Shown piece by piece: positions 1 through 6,176 of a stretch of 10,406 bases of DNA; positions within the stretch are counted from its first letter, which is position 1, and each line of letters opens with the position of its first letter. Source of the stretch: Actinomycetota bacterium (GTDB taxonomy: Bacteria; Actinomycetota; Actinomycetes; Propionibacteriales; Nocardioidaceae); the NCBI GenBank assembly GCA_009702305.1, contig WLIH01000044.1, positions 1-10,406 on the forward strand. Direction: 5' to 3'. Under the pieces are notes generated by a model. It saw only the letters and a list, made by a program, of their open reading frames with translations. It searched no databases and was not told where the DNA came from. The translations under genes were made by a program, and so were the position numbers.

Positions 1-1
1 G

Positions 2-1753
2 ATCCTCTACGAGGTGCTCAACGAGCGCGACTGGATCGTCGCCGAGCGCACCTACTCGGTGTGGCCGGACATGGAGAAGGTGATGCGCGAGCATCAGATC
101 CCGCAGTTCACCGTCGATGCCCACCGCCCCGTCCGCGACTTCGACGTCTTCGGCCTGAGCTTCTCCACCGAGCTCGGCTACACCAACATGCTCAACGCCC
201 TCGACCTCGCCGGCATCGCGCTGCACGCTGTCGATCGCACCGACGCCGACCCGATCGTGCTGGCGGGCGGGCACGCGGCGTTCAACCCCGAGCCGATCGC
301 CGACTTCATCGACGCCGCCGTCCTCGGCGACGGGGAGGAGATCGTGCTCGCGATCTCCGACCTGATCCTGGAGTGGAAGCAGCAGGGCGAGCCCGGCGGC
401 CGCCTCGAGCTGCTGCGGCGCCTGGCCTCCACCGGCAACGTCTACGTGCCGCGCTTCTTCGACGTGACGTACGCCGACGACGGCGCGATCGCCTCGGTCG
501 CGCCCAACCACCCCGACGTGCCCGAGCGGGTGCGCAAGCACACGCTGATGGACCTCGACGCCTGGCCCTACCCCGCCAAGCCGCTGGTGCCGCTCGCCGA
601 GACCGTGCACGAGCGCTTCTCGGTCGAGATCTTCCGCGGCTGCACCCGCGGCTGCCGCTTCTGCCAGGCCGGGATGATCACTCGTCCGGTGCGCGAGCGC
701 TCGATCGAGACCATCGGCGCGATGGTCGAGAACGGCATCCGGATGTCCGGCTTCGAGGAGGTCGGCCTGCTCTCGCTCAGCTCGGCCGACCACACCGAGA
801 TCGGCGAGGTCGCCAAGGGGTTGGCCGACCGCTACGAGGGCACCAACGTCAGCCTCTCGCTGCCGAGCACGCGCGTCGACGCCTTCAACATCTCGCTGGC
901 CAACGAGTTCTCCCGCAACGGCCGCCGCTCGGGGCTCACGTTCGCCCCCGAAGGCGGCTCGGAGCGGATGCGCAAGGTGATCAACAAGATGGTCACCGAG
1001 GAGGATCTGATCCGCACGGTCGCGGCGGCGTACTCCCACGGCTGGCGCCAGGTGAAGCTCTACTTCATGGTGGGCCTGCCGACCGAGACCGACGAGGACG
1101 TCCTGCAGATCGCCGACCTCGCCAAGCGGGTCATCGCCAAGGGACGCGAGGTCTCGGGGCGCAACGACATCCGTTGCACCGTCTCGATCGGCGGCTTCGT
1201 GCCCAAGCCGCACACGCCGTTCCAGTGGGCGGCGCAGCTCGACCACGTCACGACCGACGAGCGGCTCAAAAAGCTGCGCGACACCGTGCGAGACGACAAG
1301 AAGTACGGTCGCGCGATCGGCTTCCGCTACCACGACGGCAAGCCCGGCATCGTCGAGGGACTCCTCTCGCGCGGCGACCGTCGGGTCGGGCGCGTGATCG
1401 AGGCGGTCTGGCGCGACGGCGGCCGCTTCGACGGCTGGAGCGAGCACTTCTCCTACGACCGCTGGCTGGGCGCGGCCGAGAGCGCACTCGCCGGGACCGG
1501 CGTCGATCTCGACTGGTACACCACCCGCGAGCGCGGCTACGACGAGATCCTGCCCTGGCAGCACCTCGACTCCGGCCTCGACAAGGACTGGCTCTGGGCC
1601 GACTGGGAGGAGGCGATCGACCCCGACAGCCAGCTCGAGGTCGAGGACTGCCGCTGGACCCCCTGCTACGACTGCGGTGTCTGTCCCGAGCTCGGCCTCG
1701 ACATCCAGATCGGACCCACCGGCCGCGAGCTGCTGCCGCTCAGCGTCGTCTGA
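2..1753 (+). CDS. TIGR03960-type radical SAM protein, 5' end cut by window edge
   Basis: The reading frame is open from base 2, so the gene starts upstream; 583 codons are visible. By family resemblance about 60 N-terminal residues are missing. Visible residues about 40-115 look like a B12-binding-type fold, with a strand 'DVFGLSFSTELG' and later 'AGGHAAFNPEP...VLGDGEE'; no DxHxxG cobalamin-ligand motif is seen. The radical SAM motif CxxxCxxC is at visible C214, C218 and C221 (bases 641-664) and should bind a [4Fe-4S] cluster for reductive SAM cleavage. 'APEGGSERMRKVINK' and 'FMVGLPTETDED' are typical of the SAM barrel. A second cysteine cluster, CX4CX2CX2C (C550, C555, C558, C561), lies near the C-terminus. 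Family knowledge: these proteins occur beside, or fused to, DUF2344 proteins near RNase E/G and L21/L27 genes, and the substrate is unknown. Here the DUF2344 partner is 3.4 kb downstream. Family assignment is firm; function is not. Confidence 0.93.
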   Translation: MLYEVLNERDWIVAERTYSVWPDMEKVMREHQIPQFTVDAHRPVRDFDVFGLSFSTELGYTNMLNALDLAGIALHAVDRTDADPIVLAGGHAAFNPEPIADFIDAAVLGDGEEIVLAISDLILEWKQQGEPGGRLELLRRLASTGNVYVPRFFDVTYADDGAIASVAPNHPDVPERVRKHTLMDLDAWPYPAKPLVPLAETVHERFSVEIFRGCTRGCRFCQAGMITRPVRERSIETIGAMVENGIRMSGFEEVGLLSLSSADHTEIGEVAKGLADRYEGTNVSLSLPSTRVDAFNISLANEFSRNGRRSGLTFAPEGGSERMRKVINKMVTEEDLIRTVAAAYSHGWRQVKLYFMVGLPTETDEDVLQIADLAKRVIAKGREVSGRNDIRCTVSIGGFVPKPHTPFQWAAQLDHVTTDERLKKLRDTVRDDKKYGRAIGFRYHDGKPGIVEGLLSRGDRRVGRVIEAVWRDGGRFDGWSEHFSYDRWLGAAESALAGTGVDLDWYTTRERGYDEILPWQHLDSGLDKDWLWADWEEAIDPDSQLEVEDCRWTPCYDCGVCPELGLDIQIGPTGRELLPLSVV

Positions 1754-1762
1754 GCGCGCGGC

Positions 1763-1825
1763 GATACTCCGTCACGATGTGGCTGCTGCGCCGCCGCGCG
1801 GGCGACCATTTCGTGACGGAGTATC
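1763..1825. repeat. Long inverted repeat between convergent genes (terminator or REPIN-like)
   Basis: The arm 1763-1777 (GATACTCCGTCACGA) is the exact reverse complement of 1811-1825. After two mismatched positions, three more pair, giving arms of 20 with 18 matches around a 23-nt GC-rich centre (1783-1805). The element lies in the 83-bp gap between the stop of the radical SAM gene (1753) and the stop of the minus-strand DUF4190 gene (1837), where a two-way terminator would be expected. However, the arms are less GC-rich than the surroundings, no T-tract follows on either strand, and the loop is large. A dispersed palindromic repeat (two REP units in inverted orientation) or a small MITE is equally possible. 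I cannot tell from one copy. Confidence 0.6.
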
Positions 1826-1836
1826 CCGACCGGTGA

Positions 1837-2637
1837 TCAGCCCAGCGGCTCGGTGAGCGAGGAGCCGTCGGCGGACTGGATGGTGCAGGCGAGCAGGTCG
1901 CCGGCCTTCGGCTCCAGGTCGTCGGTGAGCAGGAGACCGTTGAGGTCGTCGCGCTCGAGGGCGGCGCGCTTCTCCGGGTCGTCGCCGATCTCCTCGTCGC
2001 ACCACCCGGTCGCGGCCGTGGTGTCGTCGCCGGCGTCGGCGTACTCCTTGGCCTGGTCGGCGGTGAGGGTGACCATGGCGAAAACCTCGGCGTCGTGCTT
2101 CTCGTCGCAGTCCACGACCGTCAGGGAGCCGAAGCTGTCGTCGTCGTCGATGCCGGTGACGCAGTCGCCGGTCTTGAGGTCGTTGACGTCCTTGAGACTC
2201 GAGACGCCGAACCCGATCGCCACGACGATGAGGACGCCGACGATCAGCATGATCGGGGCGATGACCAGCGACGCGATCGCGAGGCCCTTGCCGTGGTCGC
2301 GACCGTCACGGCTGCGCCGCAGCACGATGATGGCCAGCACGATCGAGATCAACGCAGCCACGACGGGCACGCAGACCAGGAGCGCCAGCACCAGGGCGAC
2401 GATGGCCATCGCCTTCGAGGGCTTGAGCTCCGCCGGACCGCCGTACGCCGGGCCGTAGCCGCCGGGAGCGCCCGGGGCTCCGGCGCCGTACGCCGGCGGC
2501 GGCGCGCCGTACGACGGCTGCTGGCCGTAGGGGTTGGGCTGGCCGTAGGGCGGCGGGGTCGGCTGCTGGCCGTACGGCGGCGGGGTGGGTTGCTGGCCGT
2601 AGTCGGGCTGCCCGCCCTCGGGAGGTGGCGTCGTCAT
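1837..2637 (-). CDS. DUF4190 membrane protein with septum-formation-like extracytoplasmic domain
   Basis: 266 residues, role unknown. Residues 1-70 are a Pro/Tyr/Gln/Gly-rich cytoplasmic tail with repeated 'PYGQQPTPP'. Residues about 75-106 and 118-147 are two hydrophobic segments joined by the basic loop 'RRSRDGRDHGKG', matching the DUF4190 layout. Residues 150-266 form an acidic domain outside the membrane: 'LKTGDCVTG', then 'VVDCDEKHDAEVFAMV', then two more cysteines (C159, C177, C213, C251 in all, possibly disulphide-paired). The pattern GDC...V.C...H.AEVF resembles the Pfam 'Septum_form' domain, named from an actinobacterial septum protein; a role in division is only a guess. The start ATG is supported by GAAGGA (plus-strand 2645-2650) with a 7-nt spacer. 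It follows the MFS gene by 56 bp on the same strand. A weak -10-like TAGCAT on the minus strand overlaps the MFS stop (2691-2696), so it may be co-transcribed or partly independent. Confidence 0.85.
   Translation of the reverse strand: MTTPPPEGGQPDYGQQPTPPPYGQQPTPPPYGQPNPYGQQPSYGAPPPAYGAGAPGAPGGYGPAYGGPAELKPSKAMAIVALVLALLVCVPVVAALISIVLAIIVLRRSRDGRDHGKGLAIASLVIAPIMLIVGVLIVVAIGFGVSSLKDVNDLKTGDCVTGIDDDDSFGSLTVVDCDEKHDAEVFAMVTLTADQAKEYADAGDDTTAATGWCDEEIGDDPEKRAALERDDLNGLLLTDDLEPKAGDLLACTIQSADGSSLTEPLG
2539..2592 (-). repeat. Two tandem 27-bp units in the Pro/Tyr/Gln-rich tail of the DUF4190 gene
   Basis: Units 2539-2565 and 2566-2592 match at 24 of 27 positions. A third partial unit begins at 2593 and a shortened one occupies 2521-2538. 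Each full unit encodes nine residues of the PYGQQPTPP type. The spread of partial units suggests repeat-number change by slippage within a disordered tail. Confidence 0.75.
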
Positions 2638-2693
2638 CGTCGGATCCTTCGTCTGGACGGTGACCGGAGTGCCACCACGAACCGCTGTTGATG

Positions 2694-3872
2694 CTAGGGG
2701 ACCAGCTCGTCCTCGACGTACGACGCTCGCGAGAGTCGCACGGCGAGCAGCACCATCGGCGCCACCAGGACCAGCAGCAGGGCCAGCGGAGCCGTCCAGG
2801 CGTCGGTGGCCTCGTAGAGCAGTCCGACCGTGAAGGGGCCGGTGGCGGCGACGAGGTAGCCCACAGCCTGGGTGAACGCCGACAGCGCCGCCGTGCCCTC
2901 GGGAGTGCGCGCGCGCAGGCCGACCAGGGTCAGGATGAGCGGGAAGGTGCAGGTGCCGACGCCGGCGAGCGCCGCCCAGAGCACGGCCAGCGTGTGCGGT
3001 GCGACCAGCAGCCCGACGTAGGCGACGGGGTAGCAGCCGATGACGAGCAGCAGCACCCGCAGCGGGGCGGCGGTCGTCGTGAACCACCGGGGCAGCACGA
3101 AGGACAGGGGGATGCTGATGCCGGTGACCACGCCGAGCAGCAGTCCGGCCTGGCTGCCGGTGAAGCCGTGGTCGCGCCAGAGCTGGGCGAACCATCCGAA
3201 GATCACGTAGGCCTGCAGCGCCTGGAGGCCGAAGAAGAGCGCCATCGCGGCGCCGACCCGGGTGCGGGCCACCTGCGCGAAGGTGACGGTGCGCCGCACC
3301 GGCTCCAGACCGCGGTCCGTGCGGGCGAGCAGCAGCCACGGCACCAGGGCCGCAGCGGCCAGCAGCGCCCAGACGCCGAGACCCCACCGCCAGCTGCCCC
3401 CGAGCTCCGAGAACGGGACGGTGAGCACGAGCGCAGCGGTCAGCCCCACCGCCAGGGTCGTGGTGTAGAGCGCGGTGACCTGACCGATCCGCTCCGGTGC
3501 GTGCCGCTTGACCAGGGAGGGGAGCAGCACGTTGGCCATCGCCATGCCGGCCACGGCCAGCAGGGAGAGGGCCAAGAACGCGAGGTCGCTGTCGGTCAGC
3601 ACCCGGGCGCTCAGGCCGGTCACGGCCGCCACCAGGGCGAGCGCCGTCACCCGGTGCGGCCCGATCCGGCTCGCAGCCGCCGGCGCGAGCGCCCCGAAGA
3701 CCGCGAAGGCGAGCACCGGCAGGGAGGTCAGCAGCGCGGCCTCGCCCGGACCGATGCCGAGCGAGTCGCGCACCTCCTCCAGCACCGGGCCGACGCTCAC
3801 GGCGGCCGGTCGGAGGTTCGCCGCGAGCACCAGCAGGCCGACCAGGAAGAGCGGTGAGGTACGTCGGGTCAC
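2694..3872 (-). CDS. MFS transporter, CynX/NimT type
   Basis: 392 residues with about 12 hydrophobic segments, the usual length for the major facilitator superfamily. The first helix carries 'NLRPAAVSVGPVL' (residues 19-31), the hallmark of the CynX/NimT group (cyanate and 2-nitroimidazole transporters of E. coli are the named members). 'GALAPAAASRIGPHRV' (60-75) fills the loop between helices 2 and 3, and 'FGLQALQAYVIFGWF' is the usual start of the second half. The substrate cannot be read from sequence; small anions or drug efflux are the family's range. The GTG at 3872-3870 is chosen because it precedes helix 1 directly and upstream codons would run into the divergent gene. No Shine-Dalgarno is seen; GAGCAT lies 7 nt before the GTG (plus-strand 3880-3885), so a leaderless start is possible. 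It diverges from the winged-helix gene across 55 bp, and the DUF4190 gene follows on the same strand. Confidence 0.88.
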   Translation of the reverse strand: MTRRTSPLFLVGLLVLAANLRPAAVSVGPVLEEVRDSLGIGPGEAALLTSLPVLAFAVFGALAPAAASRIGPHRVTALALVAAVTGLSARVLTDSDLAFLALSLLAVAGMAMANVLLPSLVKRHAPERIGQVTALYTTTLAVGLTAALVLTVPFSELGGSWRWGLGVWALLAAAALVPWLLLARTDRGLEPVRRTVTFAQVARTRVGAAMALFFGLQALQAYVIFGWFAQLWRDHGFTGSQAGLLLGVVTGISIPLSFVLPRWFTTTAAPLRVLLLVIGCYPVAYVGLLVAPHTLAVLWAALAGVGTCTFPLILTLVGLRARTPEGTAALSAFTQAVGYLVAATGPFTVGLLYEATDAWTAPLALLLVLVAPMVLLAVRLSRASYVEDELVP

Positions 3873-3927
3873 CCGCCCGATGCTCGCACCCGGTCCGACT
3901 GTCTGCGCCCTCGGGCAGGATGACGGC
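3873..3927. promoter_or_regulatory. Divergent 55-bp control region between MFS and winged-helix genes
   Basis: Both flanking genes start with GTG and must be transcribed outward from this short gap or from within each other's 5' ends. On the plus strand AGGA (3917-3920) sits 7 nt before the GTG at 3928 and can serve as a Shine-Dalgarno; the overlapping CAGGAT (3916-3921) could instead be a -10. On the minus strand GAGCAT (3885-3880) is 7 nt before the MFS GTG. No convincing -35 boxes or operator dyads are visible. Promoter assignments here are tentative. Confidence 0.35.
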
Positions 3928-5103
3928 GTGCGCCATGTGACCGACGACGAACGCCGCGCCCGCATCGCCCGGCGCCACGGCATCGCGCCCGGCCTGCGCG
4001 CCGCCGATGCCGAGTCGGCCACCCGGGCGATGACGGTGCTCCACGCCACCGAGCCGGCGACCGTCTACCTCTCGCTCGCTGCCCGGGTCGACGGCCTGAG
4101 CCGGGCCGACGTCGACCGTGTCCTCTACGACGAGCGCACCCTGGTCAAGCAGCTGGCGATGAGGCGCACCCTGTTCGTCTTCCCGCTCGATCTGCTGCCG
4201 GCCGCCTGGGGCAGCGCGTCGGCGCGCGTGGCCGGCATCGAGCGCAAGCGCATCGCCAAGGACATCGTGCTGGCCGGTCTCGCCGACGACGGCGACGCGT
4301 GGCTCGACGACGCCCGAGTGCGGGTGCTCCGCCATCTCGACGACCTGCCCGACGGTGCGCAGGCGGGCGAGGTGCGCGCGCTCTTCCCCGAGCTGGCGAC
4401 CGCCATCACCGTCTCGCCCGGCTCCCAGTGGAACCACACGCGCGTGCTCACCCACCTCGGCGCGACGGCCGACATCGTGCGGGCGGTCAACACCGGGCAC
4501 TGGCGGATCTCGCGACCGCGCTACACCCGCATGGAGCACTGGCTCGCCGAGGTGCCCGAGGCGTGGGGGGAGCGGGAGGGGTATGCCGAGCTCACCGCGC
4601 GCTGGCTGCGCAGCTTCGGTCCAGGCACCACCGACGACCTCGCGTGGTGGCTCGGCTCCACCAAGACAGCGGTGAGCGCCGCGCTCGCCGACCTCGACGC
4701 CGTGCCGGCGGTGCTCGACGACGGTCGGAGCGCCTGGCTGCTGCCCGACGACCTCGAGGTGGAGCAGCCGGTGGCGCCGTGGGCCGCGCTGCTGCCCGTG
4801 CTCGACCCGACGGTGATGGGGTGGAAGGAGCGCGGCTTCTACCTCGGCGATCTCGGCTCCCGCCTCTTCGACCGCAACGGCAATGCCGGCAACACCGCCT
4901 GGTGGGACGGTCGGATCGTCGGCTCCTGGGTGCAGGACGACGCCGGCCGCGTCCACCTGCACCTGCTCCGGGAGGTGCCACCCGAGGGGCTCGCCGCGCT
5001 CGAGCTCGAGGCCGACCGACTGGAGACCTGGCTCGACGGTGAGCGGGTCGGCACCGTCTACCCGTCGCCGGCGATGCAGTCGGCCCGGGCCGACCTCTCG
5101 TAA
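3928..5103 (+). CDS. Winged-helix DNA-binding protein, HTH_42 / AlkZ-YcaQ-like superfamily
   Basis: 391 residues, the usual size for HTH_42 (PF06224) proteins, which include the DNA glycosylases AlkZ and YcaQ/AlkX that release bulky or crosslinked alkylated bases. Family-like parts are the N-terminal helix 'RARIARRHGIAPG' (residues about 11-23), 'VYLSLAARVDGLSRADVDRVLYDERTL' cut here as VYLSLAARV (46-54), 'MRRTLFVFP' (78-86), 'LPVLDPTVMGWKERGF', and C-terminal 'NGNAGNTAWWDGRIVGSW' (317-334). Where characterised glycosylases have the catalytic Q-x-Q, this protein reads H39-A-T41 within 'VLHATEPATVYL'. Glycosylase activity should therefore not be assumed. The GTG at 3928 has AGGA 7 nt upstream; an alternative GTG lies three codons later at 3937. 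It is divergent from the MFS gene and only 9 bp upstream of the DUF2344 gene. Superfamily membership is likely; the biological role is open. Confidence 0.85.
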   Translation: MRHVTDDERRARIARRHGIAPGLRAADAESATRAMTVLHATEPATVYLSLAARVDGLSRADVDRVLYDERTLVKQLAMRRTLFVFPLDLLPAAWGSASARVAGIERKRIAKDIVLAGLADDGDAWLDDARVRVLRHLDDLPDGAQAGEVRALFPELATAITVSPGSQWNHTRVLTHLGATADIVRAVNTGHWRISRPRYTRMEHWLAEVPEAWGEREGYAELTARWLRSFGPGTTDDLAWWLGSTKTAVSAALADLDAVPAVLDDGRSAWLLPDDLEVEQPVAPWAALLPVLDPTVMGWKERGFYLGDLGSRLFDRNGNAGNTAWWDGRIVGSWVQDDAGRVHLHLLREVPPEGLAALELEADRLETWLDGERVGTVYPSPAMQSARADLS

Positions 5104-5115
5104 CCTAGCGCCGTG
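5101..5115 (+). promoter_or_regulatory. Candidate leaderless promoter (-10 TAACCT) for the DUF2344 gene
   Basis: TAACCT (5101-5106) fits the actinobacterial -10 pattern TANNNT and lies 6 nt before the GTG at 5113, the spacing expected if transcription begins on the start codon itself. No Shine-Dalgarno is present before this GTG, which fits leaderless translation. The first three bases of the hexamer are the stop codon of the winged-helix gene. No clear -35 is seen around 5077-5084, which is common for such promoters. Confidence 0.5.
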
Positions 5116-5829
5116 TCCCGCGCCCAGCCCGAGCAGCAAGCCCCGCCCGTCCAGCGGCTCCGTGTCCGCTACGCCAAGCGCGGACGGCTCAGGTTCACCA
5201 GTCACCGCGACTTCAGCCGGGCCTTCGAGCGGGCGGTCTTCCGTGCTCGGATCCCGATGGCCTACAGCTCCGGCTTCAACCCCCACCCCCGCATCTCGTA
5301 CGCCGGCGCCGCGCCGACCGGTTCGGCCAGCGAGGCGGAGTACCTCGAGATCGGGCTGGCCGAGGTCCTCGACCCGGCTCGCGTGCACGCCGACCTGGAG
5401 TCCTCGCTGCCCCCCGGGCTCGACGTGCTCGAGGTCGTGGAGTCGGCCGGCGGCTCGTTGAGCGACCTGCTGGAGGCCTCGCGCTGGCTGCTCACGGTGT
5501 CCGGCGCGGCCGAGGCGGCGCGGGCCGCTGTCGAGACGTTCCTGGCGGCTCCCGAGGTGAGCGTCGAGCGGATGACCAAGAAGGGGCTGCGCACCTTCGA
5601 CTGTCGTGCCGCGGTGGTGGCCCTGGAGGTCGTCGAGCGCGAGGACGGCGGCGCGCAGCTCGACCTGGTGCTGCGCCACGGCGTGCCCGCCGTGCGACCC
5701 GACGACGTGCTGCGGGGCCTGGCTGCCGTGGCTGCCTACGACGCCGGCCAGGCGCCCTTGCTGACCCGGCTGCAGCAGGGGCCGCTCGGCGTCGATGGCA
5801 TCATCCAGGACCCGCTGCGCGCGAGGTAG
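5113..5829 (+). CDS. TIGR03936 / DUF2344 radical-SAM-linked protein
   Basis: 238 residues, normal for a stand-alone member. Recognisable parts are 'LRFTSHRDFSRAFERAVFR' (residues 26-44), 'SSGFNPHPRISYA' (52-64), and 'GSASEAEYLEIGLAE' (70-84), all strongly conserved in DUF2344. Family knowledge: it is encoded next to, or fused onto the C-terminus of, TIGR03960 radical SAM proteins and near RNase E/G, so it probably acts with that enzyme, perhaps as a substrate-recognition partner. The reaction is unknown. Here the expected partner ends at 1753, separated by three other genes. The GTG at 5113 has no Shine-Dalgarno, but a TANNNT hexamer sits 6 nt upstream. The next gene, RNase E, is 347 bp downstream. 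Confidence 0.92.
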   Translation: MSRAQPEQQAPPVQRLRVRYAKRGRLRFTSHRDFSRAFERAVFRARIPMAYSSGFNPHPRISYAGAAPTGSASEAEYLEIGLAEVLDPARVHADLESSLPPGLDVLEVVESAGGSLSDLLEASRWLLTVSGAAEAARAAVETFLAAPEVSVERMTKKGLRTFDCRAAVVALEVVEREDGGAQLDLVLRHGVPAVRPDDVLRGLAAVAAYDAGQAPLLTRLQQGPLGVDGIIQDPLRAR

Positions 5830-6135
5830 GGCGACTTCGGCGACGGGTGTGCGATACTCGCCACGGTCCTCGACTCCAAGGTCGGCGACCCGACGACGTT
5901 CTCGCCGGTCCTCGCAGCATGAGGTCGGCACAGTGGATGTTCGTCGCAGCCAGACCGCGACGCGGCCGGCAGGCTCGGTGACAGCGAGTCCGCCACACAC
6001 CTCGACCTGAGGTCGGCCCCGCGACCGCGGAGGCGGCGTACGAGCAGCCAGTGACGCACACCGCGGAGGGTGTCGGCGCCACCAGAAGGCTTTGCGCAAC
6101 CGCCCCACCGCACCATGGGCGGCGGCGTACGACAC

Positions 6136-6161
6136 GCCCGGACACGTGCTGGTGACCGGGC
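6136..6161 (+). ncRNA. Hairpin in the rne leader abutting the Shine-Dalgarno sequence
   Basis: GCCCGG (6136-6141) pairs perfectly with CCGGGC (6156-6161). After one A/A mismatch, CAC (6143-6145) pairs with GTG (6152-6154), closing a 6-nt loop. The last stem base, 6161, is followed at once by the Shine-Dalgarno AGAGGAG (6162-6168). A ribosome loading on this site would touch or have to melt the stem, so the element is a candidate translational control structure. Confidence 0.5.
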
Positions 6162-6168
6162 AGAGGAG
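6162..6168 (+). promoter_or_regulatory. Shine-Dalgarno sequence of rne
   Basis: AGAGGAG, 8 nt before the ATG at 6177, fixes that ATG as the start of the RNase E gene. Confidence 0.85.
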
Positions 6169-6176
6169 CACCACAC

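Larger units (their letters stand above)
5830..6176 (+). promoter_or_regulatory. Long non-coding leader and promoter region of the RNase E gene
   Basis: This 347-bp stretch holds no convincing gene. The best promoter candidate is GATACT (5853-5858), preceded directly by TGC as an extended -10, with weak GCGACT (5831-5836) 16 bp upstream as -35. This would start transcription near 5865 and give a leader of about 310 nt. Several small dyads could fold in RNA: GTCGG/CCGAC at 5881-5894, CGACCT/AGGTCG at 6003-6015, CCGC/GCGG at 6019-6030, ACACC/GGTGT at 6058-6073, and a stronger hairpin at 6136-6161. Long structured leaders are known for rne in E. coli, where RNase E represses its own mRNA; a similar role here is inferred. 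A 12-bp word, GGCGGCGTACGA, occurs at 6032-6043 and 6121-6132, but it also occurs inside the rne coding region (9059-9070). Confidence 0.5.

Noticed and set aside
61..1836. Plus-strand frame of 591 codons overlapping the radical SAM gene
   Set aside because: Almost entirely Arg/Ala/Pro-rich, as expected of an out-of-frame reading of the real gene; no domain.
5795..6010. Short 71-codon frame in the rne leader
   Set aside because: It starts inside the DUF2344 gene out of frame, has no Shine-Dalgarno, and no family resemblance.
6032..6132. Direct repeat GGCGGCGTACGA at 6032 and 6121 as a regulatory pair
   Set aside because: The same 12-mer occurs in the rne coding region at 9059 and shorter forms are common here, so it is probably a frequent genomic word.
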